A DNA stretch of 64,000 nucleotides from Achromobacter xylosoxidans (GCF_001457475.1 NZ_LN831029.1:3968001-4032000), one strand, 5' to 3'. Shown: positions 17,405-26,907, numbered from the stretch's first letter. Translations and numbers: made by a program. Notes: a model not told the origin generated them from the letters alone.

Positions 17405-18762
17405 CATGCCGCCGCGGTCGCGGGAAAAGTGACCATCAGGCCCACGCCCCGGCCATTCAGGCCAGGCACGAAGGCCACCACGGCGCCGTGGCGCGCCGCG
17501 ATCTGCGCCACCAGCGACAGGCCGATGCCGCTGCCGCCGCCGTTGGCGCCCGGGGCGCGATAGAAGCGGTCGAACACCCGCGCGCGTTCGGCCGGCGCGA
17601 TGCCGGGGCCATCGTCGGCCACCCGTAGCCAGGCCCCGCCCCGCTCGTGCGGCCCGCAGGCCACGGCGATCTGGCCGCCCTCGGGGGTGTAGCGCAGGGC
17701 GTTGTCGAGCAGGTTGCGCACCAGCACGCCCAGCGTATCCATGCCGCCGCGCACCTCGCAGGCCTGGACGTCCAGCTGGATGCGTTGGCGCTTGCGCGCC
17801 GCGGCCGCCTCGCCGTCGCGCACCAGCAGGACCACCAGCGCGTCCAGCGACACGGTGTCGAGATCGGCGCCGGTTTCACTGACCGCGTCCATGCGCGCCT
17901 GGTCCAGCAATTGTTCGGCCAGGCGCGCCGTGCGCTGCGCCACCGCGCGCAACGGGGCGGCGGCGTCGGCGGCCGGCGTGTCGGCGATGCGCTGCGACAG
18001 CAGTTCGGTCTGCGCGCTGAGCGCGGCCAGCGGCGTGCGCAGTTCATGCGCGGCATCGGCCAGGAAGCGGCGCTCGTGGTCCATGGCGGCCTGAAGCCGG
18101 ACCAGCAGGGCATTGATGGAGCGCACGAAGGGATGCAATTCCCCCGGCAGGCGGTCCAGCGGCAACGGCGCCAGGTCGAATGGCGTGCGCCGCTGGATCG
18201 CGTCACCGGCGCGATCGACCGGACGGAACGCCAGCCGCACCACGATCCAGGTTGATGCCGCCAGCAGCAGGAACAACGCCGACACGATGACCAGGCCGCG
18301 CTTGAAGGCGGCCACGGCTTCGGCGCGCCGGTCGCTGTCGGCGCGCGCCAGCTGCACCTGCACCTGGCCGGAAGCGTCGCTGAGCGAGTACACGCGCCAG
18401 GTGTCGTCGCCGATCACGCTGTCGCGAAAGCCGTCTTCGAAGTCCGGGTTCAGCGGCTGGTCCGGCGCCTCGGGCGAACGCAGGGCCAGGCGCCGGTCGC
18501 CCTTGGACCAGATCTGCACCGTGGTCCGCTCGCCGCGGAAATGGCTGGACGGCGGCAGCTTGAAACGCTCATCGGGCCGCTCCTCCAGCAGACTGCGGCG
18601 CAGCGACAGGATGGTCTGGTTGGCCGAGTCGACCAGGGACTGGTCGCGGATGCCGGTGCGCGCCTCGTTCATGGCGTGCTGCTGGCACATGAACACCGCC
18701 GCCCAGGTCAACAGCAGGGTCAGCAGCAGCGTGACGGTCAGGCGTTTGCGCAGCGTCTTCAT
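17404..18762 (-). CDS. Two-component sensor histidine kinase, QseC/PmrB-like
   Basis: The 452-residue inner-membrane kinase has a first membrane helix at residues 8-25, a periplasmic loop of about 130 residues, and a second helix near 165-185. After it come a HAMP-like linker and the H-box A-D-A-A-H-E-L-R-T-P-L with His at about 239. The ATPase has N-box N-L-L-D-N-A-L-R-Y, G1 D-D-G-P-G-I and G2 G-S-G-I-G-L-S-L. The ATG overlaps the end of the response regulator gene by 4 bp, so the pair is translationally coupled. The two-helix layout and partner type fit the QseC/PmrB group, but the stimulus is unknown. The neighbouring MipA/OmpV gene is a plausible target of the pair. Confidence 0.88.
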   Translation of the reverse strand: MKTLRKRLTVTLLLTLLLTWAAVFMCQQHAMNEARTGIRDQSLVDSANQTILSLRRSLLEERPDERFKLPPSSHFRGERTTVQIWSKGDRRLALRSPEAPDQPLNPDFEDGFRDSVIGDDTWRVYSLSDASGQVQVQLARADSDRRAEAVAAFKRGLVIVSALFLLLAASTWIVVRLAFRPVDRAGDAIQRRTPFDLAPLPLDRLPGELHPFVRSINALLVRLQAAMDHERRFLADAAHELRTPLAALSAQTELLSQRIADTPAADAAAPLRAVAQRTARLAEQLLDQARMDAVSETGADLDTVSLDALVVLLVRDGEAAAARKRQRIQLDVQACEVRGGMDTLGVLVRNLLDNALRYTPEGGQIAVACGPHERGGAWLRVADDGPGIAPAERARVFDRFYRAPGANGGGSGIGLSLVAQIAARHGAVVAFVPGLNGRGVGLMVTFPATAAA

Positions 18763-19448
18763 GCCGCGTCCGCCGCGGCGATGCGATAACCCAGGCCGTG
18801 CACGGTGGCGACCAGGTCGTCGCCGAGCTTGCGCCTGAGCTGGTGGACGTACACCGCCACGGTATTGCTTTCGATGGTGCCGCTGCCGCCGTAGACCGCG
18901 GCCTCCAGCTGTTCGCGGCTGACGGTCTGGCCGGCGCGTTCCATCAGCGCCAGCAGGGTGCGGTACTCGCTGGCGCTGAGCACCACTTCGGCGCCGGCCC
19001 GCGTCACCACGCGCCGCGCCGGATCCAGCTGCACGTCGCGGCAGCGCAGGACCGACACCACCGAATTGCTGCTGCGGCGCACCACGGCGCGCAGCCGCGC
19101 CAGCAGTTCGTCCAGCTGGAACGGTTTGACGATGTAGTCGTCGGCGCCGGCATCCAGGCCCTGCACCCGCTCGCTGAGGCGGTCGCGGGCGGTGATGATG
19201 AGCACCGGCGTGGCGTCGTAGCGCGCCCGCAGGTGTTTCAACACCGCCAACCCGCTGCCGCCCGGCAGGCCCAGATCCAGCAGCACCGCGCCGTAGCCAT
19301 GCTCGACCAGCGCCAGCCGGGCGGCGGGCACGTCGCGCACCCAATCGACGCGCAGGCCCGCGCCCACCATGCTGGATCGCAAGGCGTCTCCGAGCATGGC
19401 GTCATCTTCGACCAGCAGAACTTGCAAGAACGCTCCCAGACTGTCCAT
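18759..19448 (-). CDS. OmpR-family response regulator, QseB/PmrA-like
   Basis: The 229-residue protein has an N-terminal receiver with acidic pair E-D-D, phospho-acceptor Asp at about 58 in L-L-D-L-G-L-P, and Lys in V-K-P-F. A C-terminal winged-helix DNA-binding domain has S-A-S-E-Y-R-T-L-L and V-A-V-Y-V-H-Q-L-R-R-K-L near residues 160-220. The layout is that of the QseB/PmrA branch. It is the first gene of the operon with the kinase. A TTTAAA-N5-TTTAAA direct repeat of the PmrA/QseB type lies 25-41 bp upstream of its start, so autoregulation is likely. Confidence 0.9.
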   Translation of the reverse strand: MDSLGAFLQVLLVEDDAMLGDALRSSMVGAGLRVDWVRDVPAARLALVEHGYGAVLLDLGLPGGSGLAVLKHLRARYDATPVLIITARDRLSERVQGLDAGADDYIVKPFQLDELLARLRAVVRRSSNSVVSVLRCRDVQLDPARRVVTRAGAEVVLSASEYRTLLALMERAGQTVSREQLEAAVYGGSGTIESNTVAVYVHQLRRKLGDDLVATVHGLGYRIAAADAA

Positions 19449-19472
19449 GGCGCGCCATTGTGGCGCCCTGGA

Positions 19473-19489
19473 TTTAAAGAATTTTTAAA
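19473..19489. promoter_or_regulatory. Candidate PmrA/QseB-type response-regulator box
   Basis: TTTAAA-GAATT-TTTAAA is a direct repeat with 11-bp spacing. Known PmrA boxes are YTTAAK-N5-YTTAAK and the QseB site is CTTAA-N6-CTTAA, so spacing and core match. It lies between the response regulator and the divergent mipA/ompV-like gene. Confidence 0.6.
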
Positions 19490-19572
19490 AGCCGGCTCCG
19501 ACAATGGCGGCTCGTCGTGCCCCTGGCTCGCGCCAGGGCACCGGTTCACGAAAGAAAGGAAATTCCCCGCAA

Positions 19573-20334
19573 ATGAAGCTGGCTATGTTAGCAACTGGCG
19601 CCGCCCTGGCCTGCGCCGCAGGCACGGCGCAGGCCGAGCAATCTGGCACCAATTTCATCGGCCTGGGCGTCGGCTACGTGCCGGTGTACCAGGGCTCCAG
19701 CGAATACCGCGCCCTGCCGGTGCCGCTGATCAACTACCATTCCGGCAATTTCTTCATCTCGCCGCGCGCCGGCCTGCCGGCGATGGGCCTGCAGACCACG
19801 CTGGCGCCCGACTGGAAGGCCGGCGTATTCGTCGGCATGGCGCTGGGCCGCGATTCCAGCGACGCCGACCGCACCAAGGGCCTGGACGACATCGATTTCC
19901 ACGGCACCTATGGCGCCTTCGTCGAATGGGCGCCGGGTCCGTTTTCATTGGGCGCGGCATACCGCCAGGCGGCGCGCAGCGGCTACGGCGGCACGCTCGA
20001 ACTGCGCGCCACCTATGCCGCCTGGCAGGACGGCGCCAACCGCGTCAACCTCGGCGCCAGCACGCAGTGGGCCAGCCACGACGACATGCAGACCTGGTAT
20101 GGCGTCACGTCCTCGCAGGCCGCGCGCAGCCGCGAAGGGCTGTCGACCTACTCGCCGTCGTCCGGCTTCAAATCCGCCGCCCTGTTCGCCACCTGGTCGC
20201 ATCGCATCGACGCCAGCTGGAGCACCGTCACCACCGTGGGCGTGAACACGCTGCTGGGCGACGCCCGCGACAGCCCGCTGACCGAGCGCCGCGCCAACGT
20301 GTTCGGCAGCGTCGGGGTGGTCTACGCGTTCTGA
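19573..20334 (+). CDS. MipA/OmpV family outer-membrane protein
   Basis: The 253-residue protein has a Sec signal peptide (M-K-L-A-M-L with cleavage near A-Q-A-E). It then shows alternating amphipathic strands and a C-terminal V-V-Y-A-F end that is typical of outer-membrane barrels. The sequence fits the MipA/OmpV family (PF06629): early G-x-G-V-G-Y-V-P-x-Y-x-G-S motif, P-L-I-N-Y region, and a C-terminal S-P-L-T-E-R-R motif. Members act as a scaffold for murein enzymes or as inducible outer-membrane proteins. It is divergent from the two-component system with a candidate response-regulator box between them, so it is probably a regulon member. A longer upstream frame lacks a signal peptide and was rejected. 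Confidence 0.87.
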   Translation: MKLAMLATGAALACAAGTAQAEQSGTNFIGLGVGYVPVYQGSSEYRALPVPLINYHSGNFFISPRAGLPAMGLQTTLAPDWKAGVFVGMALGRDSSDADRTKGLDDIDFHGTYGAFVEWAPGPFSLGAAYRQAARSGYGGTLELRATYAAWQDGANRVNLGASTQWASHDDMQTWYGVTSSQAARSREGLSTYSPSSGFKSAALFATWSHRIDASWSTVTTVGVNTLLGDARDSPLTERRANVFGSVGVVYAF

Positions 20335-20364
20335 ACGAACGCGGTGGCGCCGGGAGCGGGATCG

Positions 20365-21117
20365 ATGAAATTCACGCAAGACATGGCGCAGGGCGGACAC
20401 GGCCGCCTCGACCTGGAACAGCGCCGCATTCCGGCCGACGCGGCCCCGGCCCGCGCATGCCGGCGCGGGTCCCTGCGCGACCGGCCGGTGGGCCAGGCCG
20501 GCGCGCTGCGCGTGCGCTTGCCGGACGCCAGCGTGCGGCATGCGCTGGCCCCCGCGCTGGCGGCCTTCGCCGAGCGCCATCCGGACCTGGCCATGCAGTT
20601 GGACTCGCCCGGCGGCGCGGACGCGGCGCCGCAGCCCCCCGATATCTCGATCGGTCTGGAACCGCCGGCGGACCCGGCATGGATGGCGCACCGGCTGGGC
20701 GCCTTGCGCGCCAGCCTGTACGCGGCGCCCGGTTATCTGGCGCGACGGCCCGCGCCCGAGCATCCCGCCGACCTGGCGATGCACGACTGCATCGGCCTGC
20801 ACGTCGGCGCGCATCGTGCCCATGACACACGACCCGCCCGCTGGCGCCTGTGGTGCGGCCCCGAGCGCGTCGTGGTCCTGGCGCGCGAGCGCTATGGCGT
20901 CGACACGCCCGCCATGGCGCTGCAACTGGCCGCCCGCGGCGTCGGCATCGCCGCGCTGCACGCGCTGGGCGCGGCCGTCTGGCGGGGCGCGGGGCTGGTG
21001 CCGGTGCTGCCGCGATGGGAACTGGAGCCGGTCACCCTATACGCCTTGACGGGCTCCCGGCGCCTGCCGGCGCGAGCCCATGCCCTGATCGACTGGCTGG
21101 CGCGGACGCTGGCCTGA
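20365..21117 (+). pseudogene. LysR-family effector-domain protein lacking the HTH (probable relic)
   Basis: From about residue 45 the 250-residue product reads as a LysR substrate-binding domain: G-A-L-R-V-R-L-P, then A-L-A-A-F-A-E-R-H-P-D-L, then A-L-Q-L-A-A-R-G-V-G-I-A-A-L near the end. The first 44 residues contain no winged helix-turn-helix, which should fill 60-90 residues. The opening M-K-F-T-Q-D-M-A resembles the start of many LysR proteins, so an internal deletion joining the N terminus to the effector domain is likely. ATG 20365 has GGAG eight bases upstream, so it could still be translated. It may be a decayed gene or an effector-only protein. It follows the mipA/ompV-like gene by 30 bp. 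Confidence 0.6.
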
Positions 21118-21137
21118 AGGCGCCCGCGCCGGCGCCT
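21118..21137. terminator. Hairpin between convergent LysR relic and chemoreceptor
   Basis: AGGCGCC-CGCGCC-GGCGCCT is a perfect 7-bp stem starting right after the stop of the LysR relic. No T-tract follows, so termination strength is uncertain. Confidence 0.4.
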
Positions 21138-21150
21138 CGAAGATGCCGCG

Positions 21151-22776
21151 TCAGGCGCCCAGCAATGCCGGTTCGCCCGCGCGGCCCAGGGCAGCGGCCT
21201 CGGAGTCGATCACGCGGCCGGTCTGCAGCTTGAACACCGCCACCGCGTCACGCAGGCGTTGCGCCTGGGTCTCCAGCGACGCCGCCGACGCGGCCGCCTG
21301 CTCGACCAGCGCGGCGTTCTGCTGCGTCACGCTGTCCATCTGCGAGACCGCCTGGTTGACCTGCTGGATACCCTGCGACTGCTCTTCCGAGGCGCTGGAG
21401 ATCTCGTTGATGATGTCGGTCACGCGGCGCACCGACACCACGATCTCCTGCATCGTCGCACCGGCCGCTTCGACCTGGTCGGAACCAATGGACACCTTCT
21501 GCACCGAATCGTCGATCAGGCCCTTGATCTCCTTGGCGGCCTGGCCGCTGCGCTGCGCCAGCGCGCGCACTTCGCTGGCCACCACCGCGAAACCCTTGCC
21601 CTGCTCGCCGGCGCGGGCCGCCTCGACCGCGGCGTTGAGCGCCAGGATGTTGGTCTGGAAGGCGATGCCGTCAATCACGCCGACGATGTCGGCGATGCGG
21701 TTGGAGCTGTCGGCGATGGCGCGCATGGTGCCCACCACGTCACCCACCGCCTGGCCGCCGCGGGTGGCCACGTCGGAAGCCGCGCTGGCCAGTTGCGAGG
21801 CGCTGCGCGAGCTGTCGGCGTTGTTCTTCACGGTGGACGACAGTTCATCCATGCTGGCGGCGGTTTCCTCCAGCGAGGCGGCCTGCTGTTCGGTGCGCGA
21901 GGACAGGTCGATGTTGCCGGCCGCGATCTCGCGCGAGCCGGTGTGGATCTCTTCCACGCCCTGGCGCACGGCGGCCACGGTGCGCGCCAGGCTGTCCTGC
22001 ATGCGCTTGACGGCGGCGTAGAGCACGCCGATTTCATTGTTGCCGCGCTGCTCGATGCGGTTGGTCAGGTCGCCGCCGGCGATGCGGTCGAACAGGCGGC
22101 CGGCGTCATGCAACGGGCGGAACACCGAGCGGGCAAAGACCGCGTACAGCCCCACCACCAGCACGGCCACCACCACCAGCAGGCCGATCAGGAAGGCGAT
22201 GGCGCCATTGATGCGGGTGTTGGCCTCGCGCGCCACGCGTTGGCCGACTTCGTCGGCGTAGTCCACGTACTTCTGGATCGCCTGGGTGAAGGTGATGCCC
22301 AGCGGCGTCACCTTCTCCAGGTTCAGGCGGCTGGCATCCTGGGCCTTGCCGGCGCGGATGGCGGCGATCATCGGCACGATGGCGTCGCGCTGGTAGACGT
22401 CATAGGCGGCCAGCGCATCATCGAACAGGGGCTTGCCCACGGGCGAGGTCTCGGGATTCTGGCGCGCGCTCTGAATCAGGTCGGCGGCCTTCCTGGTGTA
22501 GCCGTCCAGGCGCTGCATGCTGGCCAGGTTGTCGATGCTCTTGCCTTCCAGCAAGGTGGTCTGGGCAGCCAGCAGCACCAGGCGGGCGCGCAGCAGCTCG
22601 GAACCGGCGTCGTCCACGGCGTTGGCGCGCACCAGGTTGGTATCCAGCATCACCTCGATCGAGGTGCGGTTGGAGGTCAGTTGCTGGTATACGGCGATGC
22701 CGGTGACCAGGAAAAGGGCGAAAAAAACACAGAGCGCGGTCGTCAGGACGGCGCGGATACTCAGATTCTTGAACAT
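21151..22776 (-). CDS. Methyl-accepting chemotaxis protein
   Basis: The 541-residue chemoreceptor has an N-terminal membrane helix (residues 8-30), a periplasmic ligand domain of about 155 residues that looks like a four-helix bundle, and a second membrane helix near 190-212. HAMP follows with R-P-L-H-D-A and E-I-G-V-L. The long cytoplasmic coiled coil has the conserved tip [24 protein letters not shown] near residues 360-385. No C-terminal CheR-binding pentapeptide is seen. Start M-F-K-N-L-S is typical; an in-frame GTG four codons upstream (22788) is possible, and neither has a good ribosome site. The ligand is unknown, and no other chemotaxis genes lie nearby. Confidence 0.92.
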   Translation of the reverse strand: MFKNLSIRAVLTTALCVFFALFLVTGIAVYQQLTSNRTSIEVMLDTNLVRANAVDDAGSELLRARLVLLAAQTTLLEGKSIDNLASMQRLDGYTRKAADLIQSARQNPETSPVGKPLFDDALAAYDVYQRDAIVPMIAAIRAGKAQDASRLNLEKVTPLGITFTQAIQKYVDYADEVGQRVAREANTRINGAIAFLIGLLVVVAVLVVGLYAVFARSVFRPLHDAGRLFDRIAGGDLTNRIEQRGNNEIGVLYAAVKRMQDSLARTVAAVRQGVEEIHTGSREIAAGNIDLSSRTEQQAASLEETAASMDELSSTVKNNADSSRSASQLASAASDVATRGGQAVGDVVGTMRAIADSSNRIADIVGVIDGIAFQTNILALNAAVEAARAGEQGKGFAVVASEVRALAQRSGQAAKEIKGLIDDSVQKVSIGSDQVEAAGATMQEIVVSVRRVTDIINEISSASEEQSQGIQQVNQAVSQMDSVTQQNAALVEQAAASAASLETQAQRLRDAVAVFKLQTGRVIDSEAAALGRAGEPALLGA

Positions 22777-22911
22777 GGGGAGGGCCACTCGGGGGTTGCG
22801 GAGGGCAGCCTTGGGCGGCTGTCGAAGTGTTTACGGCTTATTGCAATGAAAAGTTAAATATCTCATTGGGTTACATCGACAACGCGCAATTTCCGACTTG
22901 TCCAACAGAAT

Positions 22912-22926
22912 TAACAACGATTATCA
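22912..22926. promoter_or_regulatory. Candidate Fur box upstream of the FecI gene
   Basis: TAACAACGATTATCA fits the 7-1-7 Fur pattern TGATAAT-N-ATTATCA, with a perfect right half and four of seven in the left. It lies 40 bp upstream of the FecI-like start in an AT-rich patch. Iron control of an FecI gene by Fur is the norm. Confidence 0.6.
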
Positions 22927-22965
22927 TTTCCAGTCTTTGAACCCCGCGAGAGAAGGACTTCCATC

Positions 22966-23472
22966 GTGACGGCGGCCAACCAGCCCACGGCGCACCCCTC
23001 CCTGAGCGCGCTTTACCGCGACCACCACGGCTGGCTGGCCGGCTGGTTGCGGCGACGGCTGGGCAGCGCGCACGACGCCGCCGACCTGTCGCACGACACC
23101 TACGAACGCCTGATGGTGTCCGGCCGCCTGCCCGAGGCCGGCCAGGCGCGCGCCTTCCTGACCCAGATCGCCAAGGGCCTGGTGATTGACCTGTTCCGCC
23201 GCCGCACCCTCGAAACCGCCTATCTCGAAGCGCTGGCGCAACTGCCCGAACCGCACATGCCGTCTGCCGAGGGCCGCGCGCTGGCGCTGGAAACGTTGAT
23301 GGCGGTGGACGCCGCGCTCGACGCCCTGCCCGCCCGCGCGCGCCAGGTCTTCATCCTGTCCCGCTTCGAGGGCCTGACCTATTCCGAGATCGCCGCGCAG
23401 CTGGGCGTCTCGGTGGCGCTGGTGCGCAAGCACATGCTGCGCGCCGCCCAGGCCTGCCTGGCGGCGCTATGA
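22966..23472 (+). CDS. ECF sigma factor, FecI family
   Basis: The 168-residue sigma factor has region 2 (H-D-A-A-D-L-S-H-D-T-Y-E-R-L, then A-F-L-T-Q-I-A-K-G-L-V-I-D-L-F-R-R-R) and region 4 (L-P-A-R-A-R-Q-V-F-I-L-S-R-F-E-G-L-T-Y near residues 110-130, then an HTH). This is the FecI type that drives transcription of a TonB receptor gene. The start is GTG at 22966 with GAAGGA upstream. It overlaps the FecR gene by 4 bp. A Fur-like site precedes it. The target is expected to be the receptor gene two positions downstream. Confidence 0.92.
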   Translation: MTAANQPTAHPSLSALYRDHHGWLAGWLRRRLGSAHDAADLSHDTYERLMVSGRLPEAGQARAFLTQIAKGLVIDLFRRRTLETAYLEALAQLPEPHMPSAEGRALALETLMAVDAALDALPARARQVFILSRFEGLTYSEIAAQLGVSVALVRKHMLRAAQACLAAL

Positions 23473-24446
23473 GCGCCGGCGCAGCGGGCATCCCCGAACC
23501 GATCCTGGCCCAGGGCCTGGAGTGGCTGGTGGTCATGTGGTCGGGCGAAGCCACCGCCGACGAGCGCGCCGCCTGGCAGCGCTGGCGCAACGCCCATCCC
23601 GATCACGAACGCGCCTGGCAGCAGGTGCAGCGGCTGGACGCGCGCCTGCTGGGCGTGTCGCCCGAAGCCTCGGCCCGGGCGCTGGCGTCGTCCGGGCGCC
23701 AGGCCGGCCGCCGCAAGGCGCTGCGCCTGATGGGCTTTGGCCTGTTGGGCGCCGGCGCCGCCGGCCTCGCGGCCGGCCGCCTGCCTTGGGCCGCCTATGC
23801 AGCCGATTACCGCACCGCCGTCGGCGAACGGCGCGAGGTGCTGCTGGAAGACGGCACCCGCTTCACCCTGAACAGCGACAGCGCCGTCGACGTGCAATAC
23901 AGCGCCGGCGCGCGCCGCCTGGTGCTGCGCCGTGGCGAACTGTACGTGGCCACCGGCCACGGCGCGCTGGCCGCCGGCCGCCCCTTCTCGGTCGCCACGG
24001 AATACGGCAGCGTGCTGGCGCTGGGCACGCGCTACAGCGTCGAGATCCAGCGCGACCGCATGCGGGTCGGCGTGTACGAAGGCGCGGTCGAGATCCAGCC
24101 GCGGCAAGGCGCCGCGCTGCGATTGCAGGCCGGCCAGGCCGCCGGCTTCACCGCGGATACGGCCGCGCTGCTGCCGGCCGCCTCCGCCGCCGCGCCCGCC
24201 TGGCTGCGGGGCCAACTGGTGGCCGACCGCCTGCGGCTAGCCGACTTCCTCGACCAGGTGGAGCGCTACCGCCACGGCGTGATCCGCTGCGACCCGCGCG
24301 TGGCCGACCTGATCGTCTCGGGGGTCTATCCGCTGGCCGACACCGACCGCATCCTGGCATCGCTGGCGGCCGCGCTGCCGTTGCGGGTGTCGCGCTACAC
24401 CGGCTACTGGGTGGTGGTGGAACCTAAAAATCCGGGCCAACCGTAG
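23469..24446 (+). CDS. FecR-family anti-sigma / signal-transducing protein
   Basis: The 325-residue protein has an N-terminal cytoplasmic DUF4880 domain (W-x-x-W-R-N-A-H-P-D-H-E-R-A-W near residue 35), one membrane helix near 78-98, and a periplasmic FecR domain. The FecR motif is T-A-V-G-E-R-R-E-V-L-L-E-D-G-T-R-F-T-L-N-S-D-S near 115-137. The C-terminal 80 residues resemble the STN-like signalling fold. It relays ligand occupancy of the receptor to the sigma factor. Its ATG overlaps the sigma stop by 4 bp and the receptor gene follows by 70 bp, giving a complete FecI-FecR-FecA-type unit. Confidence 0.92.
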   Translation: MSAGAAGIPEPILAQGLEWLVVMWSGEATADERAAWQRWRNAHPDHERAWQQVQRLDARLLGVSPEASARALASSGRQAGRRKALRLMGFGLLGAGAAGLAAGRLPWAAYAADYRTAVGERREVLLEDGTRFTLNSDSAVDVQYSAGARRLVLRRGELYVATGHGALAAGRPFSVATEYGSVLALGTRYSVEIQRDRMRVGVYEGAVEIQPRQGAALRLQAGQAAGFTADTAALLPAASAAAPAWLRGQLVADRLRLADFLDQVERYRHGVIRCDPRVADLIVSGVYPLADTDRILASLAAALPLRVSRYTGYWVVVEPKNPGQP

Positions 24447-24516
24447 CACTTTTCCGTTCTCGTTCGGGAACCCTGCATAACCGCAGTATTCACGCCCGCA
24501 ACGAGGATCCTTTTTC

Positions 24517-26907
24517 ATGTCTGTCCGCACTCCCCTGAACGCCGCCCGCGGCACCCTGGCGCTGGCCTTGGCAGCCCTGGCGCTGGCCGCGCCGCCCGCC
24601 GCCCTTGCCGCCGACGCGCCGGCCCGCCCGGGCCCGGCCGCCGTCCGCTACGACATTCCGGCCGGTTCGCTCGACCAAGTGCTCAACGCCTACGCCCAGC
24701 AGGCCGGCGTGATGATCGCCATCGACGGCGCCCTGACCGCAGGCCGGCGCAGTGCCGGCCTGCGCGGCGCCTATGGGCTGCGCGACGGTTTCGCCGCCAT
24801 CCTGGCCGGCAGCGGCCTGGCGGCCCAAGCGCAAGGCGGCGGCTACGTGCTGCGCCGGCTGCCGGCCGGCGCCGGCGGCGTCGCCACGCTGGAACCGGTG
24901 ACGGTCAGCGCCGGCGGCGTGGCGCCCGACAGCTACGTGGCCGAGGCCAGCCGCGCCGGCACCAAGACCGACACGCCGATCCTGGAGGTGCCGCAGTCGA
25001 TCTCGGTGGTGACGCGCGCGCAGATGGAGGCGCAGAACGCGCAGAGCGTGACCGAGGTGCTGCGCTACGTGCCCGGCGTGGCGGTGGAAACCTACGGCGT
25101 CGATCCCAAGGGCTTTGACTGGGTCATGCTGCGCGGCTTCAATGCCCAGGCCACCAGCGACTACAAGGACGGCCTGCGCCAGATCACGTCGGGCTACACG
25201 CTGTTCCGCAGCGAGCCCTACGCACTGGAACGCATCGAGGTGCTGCGCGGCCCGTCGTCGGTGCTGTACGGCCAGGGCGATGCCGGCGGCGTCATCAACC
25301 GCGTCAGCAAGCTGCCGTCCGCCACGCCGCAATACGAGGCCGAACTGGAGTACGGCAGCTTCCAGCGCAAGCAGGCCGCGGTCGACCTGACCGGCCCGGC
25401 CACCGAAGACGGCACGCTGCTGTACCGCGTGATCGGCGTGGCGCGCGACGCCAACACCCAGTTCACCTACCCCAACGGCGACCGCATTGCCGACGACCGC
25501 CTGTTCCTGGCGCCGTCGCTGACCTGGGCGCCGTCTGCCGCCACCCGCTTCACGCTGCAGACCGAGTACCTGCACGACCGCTCCGGCGGCACCATCGGCA
25601 CCGTCACCATCAACGGCAAGCCGACCGACCTGCGCAACGGCGATCCGGACTTCAACCGCTACACGCAGAAACAGAAGAGCATCGGCTACCTGTTCGAGCA
25701 CCGCTTCAACGACACCTTGCAGGTTCGCCAGAACCTGCGCTACGGCCAGGTCGACGCGCTGCTGGACAACATCCTGCTGTCGGGCATCGGTCCGGCGGGC
25801 CTGACCCGCACCGCGCGCCGCTACGACGAAAGCATGACCGCGCTGGCGCTGGACAACCAGGCGCAGCTGGATTTCAACACCGGCCCGCTGGCCCACACGC
25901 TGCTGCTGGGACTGGACTTCAACCGCAGCAGCGCCGACGTCTCGCGCACCTACGGCCCCGCCCCCAGCCTGAATCCCTACGACCCGGTGTATGGCGTGCA
26001 CGTGCCCACGCCCACCACGCCGATGGCCAACTATCTGGAAACCACCCACCAGACCGGCTTGTACGTGCAGGACCAGGTGCGCTTGGCCGAACGCTGGGTG
26101 CTGACGCTGGGCGGCCGCTACGACTGGTACCGCCAGAAGAACCAGAACCGCCTGCTGGGCAATACCGCCGACCAGGACGGCTCGCGCTTCAGCGGCCGCG
26201 CCGGCCTGAACTACGTCATGCCCAATGGTCTCGCGCCCTACGTCAGCTACGCGCAGTCGTTCCTGCCCAACACCGGCGTGACCGCGCCGGCCAACGGCAG
26301 CGCCGCCTTCGCGCCGTCGCGCGGCCGCCAGTGGGAAGGCGGCATCAAGTTCCAGCCACCAGGCTCGAACGCGCTGTACACGCTGGCCGTGTTCGACATC
26401 AAGAAGAGCAACGTGCTGACCAATGACCTGCAGAACCCGGGCTTCCAGGTGGCCTCGGGCGAAGTGCAGTCGCGCGGCGTGGAACTGGAAGGCAAGTTCA
26501 GCCTGGGCGACGGCTGGGACTTCACCGGCTCGTACACCTACGTGCGCGCCCGCATCAGCCGCGCCAACGACGCCACCCAGGGCAAGCGCCCGGCGCTGGT
26601 GCCCGAGCACAGCGCCTCGGGCTGGCTCAACTACACCGTGCGCAACGCCGCGCTGGCCGGCCTGAGCCTGGGCGTGGGCGCGCGCTACGTCGGCTCGACC
26701 TATGGCGACAACGCCAACACGCTGAAGATCGACAGCCACACCCTGATCGACGCCGGCGTGTCGTACGCGGTGGACAAGCACCTGACGCTGTCGGTCAACG
26801 CCACCAACCTGTTCGACAAGGAGTACCTGGCGACGTGCTCGGACCTGACCGACTGCTACCCGGGCAGCCGGCGCAGCGTGATCGGGCGGGTGAAGTACCG
26901 TTTCTGA
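24517..26907 (+). CDS. TonB-dependent siderophore receptor with STN signalling domain
   Basis: The 796-residue outer-membrane receptor has a signal peptide (cleavage near A-L-A-A-D), then an N-terminal STN signalling domain at about residues 45-105 (F/Y-D-I-P-A-G-S-L-D-Q-V-L-N-A-Y-A). The plug (V-P-Q-S-I-S-V-V-T-R near 160, then R-I-E-V-L-R-G-P-S-S-V-L-Y-G-Q-G near 240) precedes a 22-strand-type barrel that ends in Y-R-F. The last 60 residues carry N-A-T-N-L-F-D-K-E-Y and a Cys pair typical of siderophore receptors. The STN domain means it signals to FecR as well as importing ligand. Siderophore identity is unknown. Confidence 0.93.
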   Translation: MSVRTPLNAARGTLALALAALALAAPPAALAADAPARPGPAAVRYDIPAGSLDQVLNAYAQQAGVMIAIDGALTAGRRSAGLRGAYGLRDGFAAILAGSGLAAQAQGGGYVLRRLPAGAGGVATLEPVTVSAGGVAPDSYVAEASRAGTKTDTPILEVPQSISVVTRAQMEAQNAQSVTEVLRYVPGVAVETYGVDPKGFDWVMLRGFNAQATSDYKDGLRQITSGYTLFRSEPYALERIEVLRGPSSVLYGQGDAGGVINRVSKLPSATPQYEAELEYGSFQRKQAAVDLTGPATEDGTLLYRVIGVARDANTQFTYPNGDRIADDRLFLAPSLTWAPSAATRFTLQTEYLHDRSGGTIGTVTINGKPTDLRNGDPDFNRYTQKQKSIGYLFEHRFNDTLQVRQNLRYGQVDALLDNILLSGIGPAGLTRTARRYDESMTALALDNQAQLDFNTGPLAHTLLLGLDFNRSSADVSRTYGPAPSLNPYDPVYGVHVPTPTTPMANYLETTHQTGLYVQDQVRLAERWVLTLGGRYDWYRQKNQNRLLGNTADQDGSRFSGRAGLNYVMPNGLAPYVSYAQSFLPNTGVTAPANGSAAFAPSRGRQWEGGIKFQPPGSNALYTLAVFDIKKSNVLTNDLQNPGFQVASGEVQSRGVELEGKFSLGDGWDFTGSYTYVRARISRANDATQGKRPALVPEHSASGWLNYTVRNAALAGLSLGVGARYVGSTYGDNANTLKIDSHTLIDAGVSYAVDKHLTLSVNATNLFDKEYLATCSDLTDCYPGSRRSVIGRVKYRF

